This document shows, piece after piece, positions 26,063-34,642 of a stretch of 64,000 bases of DNA. Each line of letters opens with the position of its first letter. The stretch's first letter is position 1. The stretch is taken from NCBI RefSeq assembly GCF_051245535.1, contig NZ_CP195303.1, positions 1 through 64,000 of the forward strand, written 5' to 3'. A program made the translations under genes and the position numbers. This DNA is from Micavibrio aeruginosavorus_D (lineage in GTDB: Bacteria; Pseudomonadota; Alphaproteobacteria; Micavibrionales; Micavibrionaceae). Below the pieces are notes generated by a model that saw only the letters and a program-made list of their open reading frames with translations, searched no databases and was not told the origin of the DNA.

Positions 26063-27021
26063 TACGGGGCGTTGTTAAAATAGCGGAAGAACGCGCCGTT
26101 CGGGGACAGGATCAATTGCGTTGCCGGATCGCCCAGCGTATTGCGGTACGCTTCCAGCGAACGGGTAAAGGCATAGAAATCCTTATCCTTGTTAAACGCG
26201 GAGGCATAGGTCTTGATGGCGGTTTCATCGCCTTTACCGCGAATGATCTGCGCGTCTTTCTCGGCTTCGGCCAACAGGATGGCGCGGTCTTTATCCGCCT
26301 TGGACCGGATTTGCAGGGCCAGTTCCTGACCCGTTGCGCGGGTTTCGGTGGCCTTTTCTTTCCGTTCGGTGATCATCCGGCTGACGGTTGATGTGCGCAG
26401 CGTGTCGGTCAAATCGGCCTTGGCAATGCGGAAATCGACAATTTCAACGCCGCGATCGGACATGGCCGTGTTCACACGGTCACGAATTTCATTCATCACG
26501 GCGGCCCGGCGCGGGGACAGCAATGTGCGCAGCGTGGTTTGGCCCAGCACGTCACGGGTTGCACCCTCCATCACGGCGCGGATGCGCTGTTCTGCGACGT
26601 CTTCGGTCACCATACGCTGCAGGAACAGCAGCGGGTCAACGATGCGGTAGCGGGCGAAGGCTTCAACATTGATCGGCTCGCCGCTGATCTCCGTTGTCAG
26701 TTTTTCCAAGGCTTCTTTTTGTTCTTCTGAAATCTCCAGATCCTCATCCTTCACGCGCAGCGGGCTGGATTTGTCGGACGACAAGTTCATGCGCTGGGTT
26801 TGCGGATCGACGCTGAGGATACGGTTGTCGAAATAGCGCACGTTCTGGATCAGCGGCAGCTTGAAGTGCAAGCCAGCCTCGGAAATCACCCGTTTGGGGT
26901 CACCAAACTGCAAAACGATGGCGTGTTCGGTTTCGCGGACCGTAAACACGGACAGGGCCGCGCCCATTACGACGACAGCCAAAGCAATCAAAACACCGGC
27001 GTGGGAAGGTTTCATGGTCAT
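26062..27021 (-). CDS. hflC: FtsH modulator HflC
   Basis: 319-residue SPFH/stomatin-family membrane protein. One N-terminal helix (about 10-28), then the SPFH domain with the family sequence FTVRETEHAIVLQFGDPKRV and the C-terminal coiled coil. HflK and HflC form a large periplasmic cage that controls the FtsH protease. It lies 12 bases after hflK and overlaps DUF2065 by one base. Two start codons (27021 and 27015) are possible. Confidence 0.96.
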   Translation of the reverse strand: MTMKPSHAGVLIALAVVVMGAALSVFTVRETEHAIVLQFGDPKRVISEAGLHFKLPLIQNVRYFDNRILSVDPQTQRMNLSSDKSSPLRVKDEDLEISEEQKEALEKLTTEISGEPINVEAFARYRIVDPLLFLQRMVTEDVAEQRIRAVMEGATRDVLGQTTLRTLLSPRRAAVMNEIRDRVNTAMSDRGVEIVDFRIAKADLTDTLRTSTVSRMITERKEKATETRATGQELALQIRSKADKDRAILLAEAEKDAQIIRGKGDETAIKTYASAFNKDKDFYAFTRSLEAYRNTLGDPATQLILSPNGAFFRYFNNAP

Positions 27022-27033
27022 TCTATCCTGTGA

Positions 27034-28248
27034 TTACGGTGTAACGGTCGTTTTTGCAGGCACGGCATCCGGCGTGGCGTTGCCAGCGGCTGGTGCAATC
27101 CGGTTCAGGGGCAGATACGGCACGACGCCGTCCGATCCGTCCTTGTCCATGATGATTTTCTGCGCGTTTTTCAAAACGGATTCCATCGCTTCGATATACA
27201 TGCGTTCACGCGTGACATCTTTGCCCTCCAGATACGCGCGATAAACGGAATTAAACCGTTCGGCGTCACCCTCTGCGCGGGAAATGGTGGATTGGCGATA
27301 GCCTTCGGCTTCCTGCAACATGCGTTGCGCTTCACCGCGGGCGCGCGGAATAATGTCGTTGCGGTAAATGTTGGCTTCGTTCTGGAACCGCTCGGCGTCC
27401 TGCGTGGCGGCAACAACATCTTCAAACGCGTCCAGAACGTCCGGGTGAACCGTGGCTTCCTGAATAACGACTTGTTTGACGGAAATGCCGGACTGATAGG
27501 TGTTCAGCGTGTCCTGCATAATTTTTTGGGCCCGGGTCGCCACTTCATTCCGGTTTCCGGTAATGATCGGCTGCATATTCGTCTGGCCGACCACTTCACG
27601 CATGGCGCTTTCGGCGACCTTCTTCAATGTTGCGTCCGGGTCCTTGATTTTAAACAGATAATTTTCGGCTTTCTCAATGTTCCACAGAACGACCAGATCC
27701 AGATCGACGATGTTGGCATCGGCGGTCAGCATCAGGCTTTCCTCCGGAATGTCGCGCTTGCCTGTGCCTTCACGGCCGACGGCATCGACAAACCCAATTT
27801 GCACGCGACGATCAACGGTCACGTTCAGCACGGTGGATTCCTCCACCGGATAGGGCAGGCGGTAGCCAAGGCCCGGTTCCGTTTGCGTCCGTTCCCATGC
27901 GCCAAAACGGGTAATGACCGCGTTTTCGCCGGGTGTGACGTAATAAAAGCCGCTGCTGAGCCACAAAGCCGCACCAGCCAGCAGGCCCAGAACGATGAAT
28001 TTCGTCGGGCCAAAGCCGCCGGGCAAAGCTTGGCGCAGATTGGCCTGCGCTTTTTTCAGGAGTTCTTCCAGATCGGGCGGAATTTCGCCGCCGCCGCCAC
28101 CGGGGCCGCGCCCTGATCCGCCGCCAGAACCGCCACCCCACGGGTTGCGCGGGCCGCCGCCATTGCCGCCACCACCGGATCCACCGCCGCGGTTACCCCA
28201 CGGATTTTTATTGGGATTATTGTTATTCGGATCGTTCGGGCCGGGCAT
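27034..28248 (-). CDS. hflK: FtsH modulator HflK
   Basis: 404-residue SPFH protein and partner of HflC. The N-terminal about 55 residues are very Gly/Asn/Pro-rich (many GGG runs), typical of HflK. One transmembrane helix (FIVLGLLAGAALWLSSGFYY) and the SPFH domain with the EESLMLTADANIVDLDLVV core follow. It is the first gene of the hflK-hflC-DUF2065-degP-miaA operon and is divergent from mrp across about 108 bp. Confidence 0.96.
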   Translation of the reverse strand: MPGPNDPNNNNPNKNPWGNRGGGSGGGGNGGGPRNPWGGGSGGGSGRGPGGGGGEIPPDLEELLKKAQANLRQALPGGFGPTKFIVLGLLAGAALWLSSGFYYVTPGENAVITRFGAWERTQTEPGLGYRLPYPVEESTVLNVTVDRRVQIGFVDAVGREGTGKRDIPEESLMLTADANIVDLDLVVLWNIEKAENYLFKIKDPDATLKKVAESAMREVVGQTNMQPIITGNRNEVATRAQKIMQDTLNTYQSGISVKQVVIQEATVHPDVLDAFEDVVAATQDAERFQNEANIYRNDIIPRARGEAQRMLQEAEGYRQSTISRAEGDAERFNSVYRAYLEGKDVTRERMYIEAMESVLKNAQKIIMDKDGSDGVVPYLPLNRIAPAAGNATPDAVPAKTTVTP

Positions 28249-28356
28249 GGGCTGGTCCTTTTTTCTGAAAAATCTTGATGCGCTCTAAAAAGCCCTCTAA
28301 CAATAGCTTTTTTCCGCGGGAAAGCAACCGCAACAGGCACTGAATACGGGTTTGCC

Positions 28357-29472
28357 ATGATTCAGAAGAATATTCCGGAAAACGAAATTTTGAACGCACT
28401 GCGCAGCGTGATCGACCCGGCAACGGGCTTGGATCTGGTCGGCGCCAATCGCATTTCTGGATTACAGGTGCGGGGTGGCGATGTGCTGTTCCTGATCCTG
28501 ATTGACCCGGTGCAAGCGGGCGCGATGGAAGCGGTGCGTATGCAGGCGGAAAAAACCGTTGCCGCGATTGCCGGAGTGAAGAAGGTCACGGCGGTGCTGA
28601 CCGCCGAACGCGAAGGCCCCGCGCCGTCGATGAAAAAGGGCCCGGCCCCTTTGCGCGAAAAATTGCCGATCAAACACATTATTGCCGTGGCGTCGGGCAA
28701 GGGCGGTGTGGGCAAATCCACCGTCGCGGTCAATCTGGCCGTTGCCTTGGCGATGGATGGGTTGAAGGTCGGGTTGATGGATGCCGATATTTACGGCCCC
28801 AGCGTGCCGATGATGCTGGGCCTGCAAAATGCGCCGCGCCCGGTGGTGGATGCCGATACGAAAAAATTGATCCCGCATGTGGCACACGGCGTCAAGGCCA
28901 TGTCGATGGGCATGCTGGTCGATGCGTCATCACCGATGATCTGGCGCGGGCCCATGATCCAATCCGCCATTCGCCAGTTTTTGGAAGATGTCGACTGGGC
29001 GGGCAGTGATGATGAACTGGATGTTCTGGTTGTCGATATGCCGCCGGGCACCGGCGATGCACAACTCACGTTGGCGCAGAAAGTGCCGCTGTCTGGCGCG
29101 GTGATTGTTTCAACACCGCAGGACATCGCTTTGATCGACGCGCGCAAGGGTATTGCGATGTTCGAGAAGGTCGGTGTGAAGGTTCTGGGGCTGGTCGAAA
29201 ACATGTCCTATTTCTGCTGCCCCGGCTGCAACACCCGCACCGATATTTTCGGCCATGGCGGCGCTCGGGCGGAAGCCGCAAAAATGAATGTGCCGTTGCT
29301 CGCGGAAATTCCGTTGCAGGCCGAAATTCGGATGCTGTCGGATGCGGGAACGCCCGTGGTGTCCGCGCGGCCCGATTTGGCCGAGGCGCAAAGCTATCGC
29401 GCGTTGGCGCGGGACGTTATGGCGTCAATTGCGCTCGAGCGTCAGGATGACACAAGACGGGTTGCCGGGTAA
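28357..29472 (+). CDS. mrp: Mrp/ApbC iron-sulfur cluster carrier ATPase
   Basis: 371 residues. The N-terminal MIP18/DUF59 domain (about 1-85) is followed by an NTPase with deviant Walker A SGKGGVGKS at 113-121. The MSYFCCPGC CxxC-type motif that binds the bridging cluster follows, with DADIYGPSVPMMLGL and DMPPGTGDAQLTL. It helps assemble or transfer Fe-S clusters in the cytoplasm. Its last 48 bases overlap the 3' end of the convergent folA. Confidence 0.95.
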   Translation: MIQKNIPENEILNALRSVIDPATGLDLVGANRISGLQVRGGDVLFLILIDPVQAGAMEAVRMQAEKTVAAIAGVKKVTAVLTAEREGPAPSMKKGPAPLREKLPIKHIIAVASGKGGVGKSTVAVNLAVALAMDGLKVGLMDADIYGPSVPMMLGLQNAPRPVVDADTKKLIPHVAHGVKAMSMGMLVDASSPMIWRGPMIQSAIRQFLEDVDWAGSDDELDVLVVDMPPGTGDAQLTLAQKVPLSGAVIVSTPQDIALIDARKGIAMFEKVGVKVLGLVENMSYFCCPGCNTRTDIFGHGGARAEAAKMNVPLLAEIPLQAEIRMLSDAGTPVVSARPDLAEAQSYRALARDVMASIALERQDDTRRVAG

Positions 29473-29952
29473 TTCGGTGCGTGCCGTTTCCGTCCACTCA
29501 TCCATATTGATGGCGGGGAAGAACGCATCGCCTTCGGGTTCCAGATCGACAATCGTCAGATACAGGCGCTGAATGCGCGGCATGGCGGCGTCGTAAATCT
29601 GGCCGCCGCCAATCACGAACACTTCGTCCACATTGCGGCGGTGCGCGTCATTGATCGCATCGTTAATCGCGGCATCGATGGTGAAGGCCATCATGGGTGG
29701 GTTCTTGCCGTCGCGGTGCGCGGCGGGGAAACGGTAATCGCGGTTGGATGTGACCACAATGTTGGTGCGTCCCGGCAACGGGCGGCCCAAACTTTCATAC
29801 GTCATGCGCCCCATCACGACGGGCTTGCCCGATGTGACGGATTTGAAATGGTGCATATCGCCGGGAATGTGCCACGGCAATGCGTTGTCGCGCCCGATCA
29901 CGCGGTTTTTGGCCATGGCCGCGATGGCGCAGATAACAGGGTCGTTGTTCAT
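29425..29952 (-). CDS. folA: Dihydrofolate reductase
   Basis: 175-residue NADPH-dependent DHFR that regenerates tetrahydrofolate. Family marks: AAMAKNRVIGRDNALPWHIPGD (active-site loop), MGRMTYESLGRPLPGR (NADPH) and VIGGGQIYDAAMP. It follows thyA by five bases, in one operon with it. The 3' end overlaps mrp by 48 bases in a convergent arrangement. Confidence 0.97.
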   Translation of the reverse strand: MNNDPVICAIAAMAKNRVIGRDNALPWHIPGDMHHFKSVTSGKPVVMGRMTYESLGRPLPGRTNIVVTSNRDYRFPAAHRDGKNPPMMAFTIDAAINDAINDAHRRNVDEVFVIGGGQIYDAAMPRIQRLYLTIVDLEPEGDAFFPAINMDEWTETARTELPGNPSCVILTLERN

Positions 29953-29958
29953 ATAATT

Positions 29959-30753
29959 TTAAACCGCGATGGGGGCTTTGATGGAGGGGTGGGCTTGGTA
30001 TCCGACCAGTTCGAAATCTTCGAATTTGAAATCAAAGATATTCGTGACATGCGGGTTCATGTGCATTTCCGGCAAGGGGAAGGCGTCGCGTGACAATTGC
30101 AGTTTTGCCTGTTCGATATGGTTGGAATATAAATGCGCATCACCCAGCGTGTGAATAAATTCGCCGGGTTTCAGTCCACACACCTGCGCGATCATCATGG
30201 TCAGCAGGGCGTAGGACGCAATGTTAAACGGAACGCCCAGGAAAATATCCGCGCTGCGTTGATAGAGTTGGCAGGACAGTTTTCCATCCGCGACATAAAA
30301 CTGGAACAGGCAATGGCACGGCGGCAACGCCATCTTGCCAATCTCCGCCACGTTCCATGCGGACACGATCAAACGGCGGGAATCCGGGTTGGTTTTGATC
30401 TGGTGGATCAGGTTTGAAATCTGGTCGATATGGTGGCCGTCAGGGGTGGGCCAGCTGCGCCATTGGTGGCCGTAAACGGGGCCCAGTTCGCCATCTTCAT
30501 CGGCCCATTCGTCCCAGATGGAAACGCCATTATCCTTCAGGTACTTGATGTTGGTATCGCCCTGCAGGAACCACAGCAATTCATGGATGATGGATTTTAA
30601 ATGCAGTTTCTTCGTCGTGACCACCGGGAATCCCTCGGCCAGGTCGAAGCGCATTTGATGACCGAACACGCTGAGCGTTCCGGTGCCGGTGCGGTCTTCC
30701 TTCTTCGCGCCTGTTTCCAAAACGCGGGTCATCAAATCGTGATATTGCTGCAT
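29959..30753 (-). CDS. thyA: Thymidylate synthase
   Basis: 264 residues, the same length as the E. coli enzyme; makes dTMP from dUMP using methylenetetrahydrofolate. The catalytic cysteine is in ALPPCHCLFQFYV, and the folate/dUMP region has DEWADEDGELGPVYGHQWRS. It precedes folA, the usual pairing since ThyA generates the dihydrofolate that FolA reduces. Confidence 0.98.
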   Translation of the reverse strand: MQQYHDLMTRVLETGAKKEDRTGTGTLSVFGHQMRFDLAEGFPVVTTKKLHLKSIIHELLWFLQGDTNIKYLKDNGVSIWDEWADEDGELGPVYGHQWRSWPTPDGHHIDQISNLIHQIKTNPDSRRLIVSAWNVAEIGKMALPPCHCLFQFYVADGKLSCQLYQRSADIFLGVPFNIASYALLTMMIAQVCGLKPGEFIHTLGDAHLYSNHIEQAKLQLSRDAFPLPEMHMNPHVTNIFDFKFEDFELVGYQAHPSIKAPIAV

Positions 30754-30839
30754 GATTAAATCCTCGTCCTTTCAACATGGGGCATGGGGGGCAAAACGGC
30801 AAGGTTTTGCCCCGTTTTCGCCCATGAAAGCTGGGGACT

Positions 30840-31163
30840 TTAGTATTTCAGGATCGCCGGGGGCATCATGTTCCGGTGCAGGTTGGACGGTTCCGGCAAC
30901 TCATCAATGCTCCAGGCCAGATTCCAGTTTTTGTCCTGCTGGGTATAGGCCGCGACAAATTTGGACAACAACACGGTGTCACCGGCTTTGATATCTAGGG
31001 ATGCGGGCAGGTCCAGTTGCGTCGTATCGCCTTGTTTCATATAGGGATAGACAATATCAAATTCCATAAAATGCGGTGCAGCTTCGTTGGCGACGCAGTT
31101 GAATGTGACGCGCATCGTATCGGGCTGGGTCGGGTGCGGTGTGACGGATTGGGCGATAATCAT
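30840..31163 (-). CDS. Hypothetical small protein
   Basis: 107 residues, no signal peptide or membrane helix. Beta-rich look (QPDTMRVTFNCVANEAAPH, GDTVLLSKFVAAYTQQD) with a C-terminal PPAILKY. A stand-alone gene between thyA and ssrA. No family recognised. Confidence 0.6.
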   Translation of the reverse strand: MIIAQSVTPHPTQPDTMRVTFNCVANEAAPHFMEFDIVYPYMKQGDTTQLDLPASLDIKAGDTVLLSKFVAAYTQQDKNWNLAWSIDELPEPSNLHRNMMPPAILKY

Positions 31164-31268
31164 GGAGTGTCTCCGTTTGAAGGGTGTCTGGTCGGGTTAT
31201 AGGCCGGCCGTAATGCAAATGCAAATCATTCTTATTTGGTTGGTTTGGGGCTGTTTTTCGGGAAATGA

Positions 31269-31296
31269 TTGAAAAATCGGGGGTTTGCCTTATACT
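31269..31296 (+). promoter_or_regulatory. Predicted strong promoter of ssrA
   Basis: TTGAAA at 31269-31274 and TATACT at 31291-31296 with 16-bp spacing, ending a few bases before the acceptor RNA piece. Confidence 0.75.
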
Positions 31297-31302
31297 TATA
31301 TG

Positions 31303-31800
31303 TGCCGGGTTCGCCCGGCTATGAGGCTAAACGCCGTTCGAAATAAGCGACGTGGACCCGGGGGCAGTGCCCGGCAGCTCCACCAGAATTCGTAGTTAAC
31401 GAGCGGAGCGAGTGTTACGAGAATTCTGTCCCCCGAAGCCTTGGCGAAGGGGGACGGAACTGAGCAAAAAGATACAGCCACCCTTCGCCAAGGCTTCGGG
31501 CGGCGCTCAGAATTCTCAAGTTCGCTTCGCTCACAAGCGAATTCTGGCGGGGCTGAAACAGGATCGACACGCGTGGTAAAGGGATGGTTTGTCTTCGGCA
31601 TGGTACCGCCGTTATCGGGCTATTTTATATTTGCAAACGACAACTTCGTCGTAGCGAATGATAACACCTTCACGGGTGATATCGCTATCGCTGCCTAATT
31701 TATTAGGTAGTTGTAGTTAGTAGCTGCAAATCAATCCCTGTCGTCTAGACAACGGCAGGTGGGGCTTGGGCCGAGCCTCGCAACAGAATCGGCCCACTTT
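31303..31800 (+). ncRNA. ssrA: Circularly permuted (two-piece) transfer-messenger RNA
   Basis: The acceptor piece comes first, about 31303-31385, ending CAGCTCC-ACCA. The coding piece starts at 31549 (GGGGCTGAAACAGGATCGACA). Acceptor stem GGGGCTG pairs with CAGCTCC over 7 bp, including the G3-U70 wobble that AlaRS uses. A P2-type helix pairs AGCCTC (coding side) with GAGGCT (acceptor side). The tag starts at GCA 31633 and stops at TAA 31698: 21 codons, ANDNFVVANDN then TFTGDIAIAA. The transcript ends in a hairpin (TGGGCCGA with TCGGCCCA) and T-rich run near 31800. Permutation is the alphaproteobacterial arrangement; the tag is longer than usual and has ANDN twice. The RNA rescues stalled ribosomes. 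Confidence 0.95.
31386..31548. repeat. Hairpin-rich excised linker of permuted ssrA
   Basis: The 163 bases between the mature 3' end and 5' end hold several inverted repeats. CCAGAATTC (ending the acceptor piece side) and GAATTCTGG directly extend the acceptor stem by nine perfect pairs. A perfect 20-bp pair lies at 31432-31451 and 31481-31500 around a 29-base loop. GAATTC occurs four times, marking hairpin borders. Confidence 0.85.
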
Positions 31801-31881
31801 TCTTCTTTTCGGGATCGGTAAAATTTTGATGGTGCGCGTGTTTATCGCGCGCCACACGATCTTTCGCGTAAGGAGGTCATC

Positions 31882-32421
31882 ATGACAGCACGAAAATTAT
31901 CCAGCGGTAAAATCAAGGATCTGCGCGCGCGCCGCCGTGCGCCACTGGCAACGCCGACCAGTCTGGACCCGCAGACGGTTACTGAAATTGCGGGGGCGAT
32001 GAACGGGCTTTTGGCCGATGTTTATACGCTCTATTTCAAAACCAAAAATTTCCACTGGCATATCAGCGGACCGCATTTCCGCGAATATCATCTTCTGCTC
32101 GACGAACAGGCGGCGGAAATTTTGAACATGACGGACGTGGTGGCGGAACGCGTGCGCAAGATTGGCGCGGGGACGCTAAAATCCCTGAACCAGATTGTTC
32201 AGCAGCAACGCCTGTTTGAAAACGAGGCCGATTTTGTCGACCCCAGCGACATGCTGGCCGAATTGCGCGATGACAATCTGGCCTTGATCCAGTCCATGCG
32301 CGAGATTCACGATCTGGTCGCCGAAAAAGAAGATGTGGCGACGGCCAGCCTGATCGAAGTCTGGATTGATGAGGCGGAACGGCGCGTCTGGTTCCTGTTT
32401 GAAACGGGACGGGCCGCGTAA
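31882..32421 (+). CDS. dps: Dps-family DNA-binding ferritin-like protein
   Basis: 179-residue Dps miniferritin that stores iron, consumes peroxide at its ferroxidase site and can coat DNA. The ferroxidase motif is in NFHWHISGPHFREYHLLLDE. The basic N-terminal tail (ARKLSSGKIKDLRARRRAP) suggests DNA binding. A near-perfect AAGGAGGT ribosome-binding site precedes the ATG. A terminator follows the gene. Confidence 0.95.
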   Translation: MTARKLSSGKIKDLRARRRAPLATPTSLDPQTVTEIAGAMNGLLADVYTLYFKTKNFHWHISGPHFREYHLLLDEQAAEILNMTDVVAERVRKIGAGTLKSLNQIVQQQRLFENEADFVDPSDMLAELRDDNLALIQSMREIHDLVAEKEDVATASLIEVWIDEAERRVWFLFETGRAA

Positions 32422-32441
32422 CCTGAGCATTGGGCCTGAAA

Positions 32442-32474
32442 CCCCCGCCCCCTCTTCGGGCGGGGTGTTTATTT
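32442..32474 (+). terminator. Rho-independent terminator after dps
   Basis: CCCCGCCC-CCTCTTC-GGGCGGGG stem with a T-rich tail (TGTTTATTT), 21 bases after the dps stop. Confidence 0.85.
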
Positions 32475-32516
32475 GGGGGATTTTGCAAACCCGGCCAATG
32501 GGTTATAAATAAACCC

Positions 32517-34490
32517 ATGACACAGATATCCAAAAAATCATTTTCATCCTCTCTTCTTATCTCAATCGCGGCCTGTTTATGGGTGGTTGCGCTGGTGGCG
32601 TCGCTGGCGCTGGGCGGTGATGACATTTTGATGCGCATGGGCGCGGTGGGGGCGGCGGCGTTATCGGCGGGTTTGGTTTTGTGCGCGGCGCGCCCCGTGT
32701 CGTGGCCCTCGGGTGTCATTCTGCCCGCTCTGGCGCTCAGTGCGGTTTGGGTTGCGGCCAGTGTGCTGTGGTCCGATGCGCGGGCGATCACCATTATGAT
32801 GGTGCCGACCTTTCTGGTTTTTCCGCTTTTGACCATCGCTGTGGCCGCGTTGCGGTGCGATGATCTACTCCGTTTTATTCGCGTGGCCGGCGCGGGTGGC
32901 TTTGCGGTGATTGCGGCGCTGTGCGTGTGGGCGCTGGTGCAATATTATGCGCTGCCGGACATGTTGGTCGCGGGGCAGGTGCGCGAACCCTTCGCCAACC
33001 CCAATGCCTACGCGTCGTTTTTGAACTGCGCCATTTTCGCCGCGCTGGCCGTGGCCTTCGTCGCGGCGGGGCGCGTGCGGATGATGGCATGGGGTCTAAT
33101 CGCGCTGATCCTGATTGCGCAGGCGACGATCAGCAGCCGGGGCGGTTTGTTCGTGTTGATGGGCGGCATAGTTGTTTTGACATTGCTGGAGCCGCGCATG
33201 ATACGCGCGCAGATTAAACCGCTTCTGGCCTGCATCGGCGCGGGCGTGGCGGGGTTGATCGCGACGTTGATCTTCGCCCAGGATGGGCAAGCCACCATGT
33301 TCAGCCGCATGGCGAACATTGCCGATCATCCGGATAATTTTATTCTGGGCCGCACCGCCATCTGGGATGCGGCGGTGGGCATTGTGGCGCGTTACCCCAT
33401 TCTGGGGACGGGCTATGGCACGTTCTTCCTGCACTACCCCTATGTGCGCACGCCGGTGGATGAATGGTCCGGCGGGTTTATGGCGCATAATGATTATCTG
33501 CAAATCCTGATCGAAACGGGTCCGGTGGGCGTGGTGGTCATGGCCGTTATTCTGGCCGCTGCCGTTATGGCGATGGTGCGGATGCGCAAAACCCAAAGCG
33601 GTGATGGGCAACGCGTTGTGGCGTCGGTTTTGTTCTGTGGTGTCGGTGCGGTTGTGGCGCACGCTATCTTTGATTTTCCGTTTTATACGCTGCCAATCAT
33701 GCTGGTCTTGCCGCTGATGATGGCGGTGTGGATGGTGTGTGCATCAGGGTCTGATGCGCCACGTCGTTCTGCCCTATTCGGGCACCGTTATGCCGATCTG
33801 GCTTTGGTTGTTGCGTTGGTTGCGGGCATGGGCGTGTGGGCGCAGACGATGCTGGGCGAGCGGGCGCTGGTCACGGCGGAACGCCTGTTCCAGCAGGATG
33901 ATGTGAATGGTTTCGCCGCCAAGGTGAATGAAGGCCACAGCATCGGCATGGGCATGAATGACCGGTCCTATGCCATGGCGGCGCGCATTCCGATGGGTAT
34001 TATCGTGGGCAAAGGATCGCGCATCAATGATGCGGAGAAACAGGCGCTGGTGGCACAGGCGGATAATTTGCTGACCGCGGCGCAGCGCCATAATCCGTTC
34101 CGTCCGGGGTACTATATGCAGCAGGCCGAACTGGCCACGATGGCCGGGACACACTGGCCATCATGGATGCCGGATGCGGAGGCGTTGTTGCGTCATGCCC
34201 TCACCATCGATCCGCGTTATCTGCCCGCGCGCAAACGTCTGGCCGTGTTTTTGGCCCAGAACAAGCGCGGGGATGAGGCGTATGAGGTTTTGAAGCAAGG
34301 CCTCGACCGCGTCTATCTGGACCGGGTGGGCGAGGCGATCGAATATTATGACGACGTTCTGGCCATGGCCGATAAACGTGGGGAGGGGGATGACCCCTTA
34401 ATCCAGCGGGCCCGGGCGGAGCAGGTGCGGGCGCAGGCCGTCCAGAGCCGGGCTATCCGTAAGAGTATGGCCCGAAAAGCCGCGGAATAA
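32517..34490 (+). CDS. O-antigen ligase/polymerase-like membrane protein with TPR tail (paralogue 1)
   Basis: 657 residues from ATG 32517. The first about 460 residues hold roughly eleven hydrophobic helices, with the Wzy_C/WaaL-type motif region NFILGRTAIWDAAVGIVARY, then PILGTGYGTF and a periplasmic loop. The C-terminal about 180 residues are TPR-like helices (DPRYLPARKRLAVFLAQNKR). A paralogue with the same layout lies at 45591. O-antigen or polysaccharide ligation or polymerisation is the likely role, though no glycan gene is nearby. Confidence 0.85.
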   Translation: MTQISKKSFSSSLLISIAACLWVVALVASLALGGDDILMRMGAVGAAALSAGLVLCAARPVSWPSGVILPALALSAVWVAASVLWSDARAITIMMVPTFLVFPLLTIAVAALRCDDLLRFIRVAGAGGFAVIAALCVWALVQYYALPDMLVAGQVREPFANPNAYASFLNCAIFAALAVAFVAAGRVRMMAWGLIALILIAQATISSRGGLFVLMGGIVVLTLLEPRMIRAQIKPLLACIGAGVAGLIATLIFAQDGQATMFSRMANIADHPDNFILGRTAIWDAAVGIVARYPILGTGYGTFFLHYPYVRTPVDEWSGGFMAHNDYLQILIETGPVGVVVMAVILAAAVMAMVRMRKTQSGDGQRVVASVLFCGVGAVVAHAIFDFPFYTLPIMLVLPLMMAVWMVCASGSDAPRRSALFGHRYADLALVVALVAGMGVWAQTMLGERALVTAERLFQQDDVNGFAAKVNEGHSIGMGMNDRSYAMAARIPMGIIVGKGSRINDAEKQALVAQADNLLTAAQRHNPFRPGYYMQQAELATMAGTHWPSWMPDAEALLRHALTIDPRYLPARKRLAVFLAQNKRGDEAYEVLKQGLDRVYLDRVGEAIEYYDDVLAMADKRGEGDDPLIQRARAEQVRAQAVQSRAIRKSMARKAAE

Positions 34491-34642
34491 CTTGTCCACA
34501 GCATAGTAGGCAGGTTCCGGGGCGGGCGCTGGCCAGCCGAATCCCGATATGTCACAAAGGGGAGAAGGGGCGATTCGCCCCGCTTTGCCCTATGGGGTAG
34601 GGTTCGTTCCAGATTTTTCCGCCGACAGGCCAGAGATTCAAT

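Noticed and set aside
31441..31698. Open frame ending in the ssrA tag
   Set aside because: It runs through the tmRNA linker and tag; the real product here is the two-piece RNA, and only the tag is translated, by trans-translation.
34492..34500. TTGTCCACA, one mismatch from a DnaA box
   Set aside because: A single copy with no AT-rich unwinding element; not evidence for an origin.
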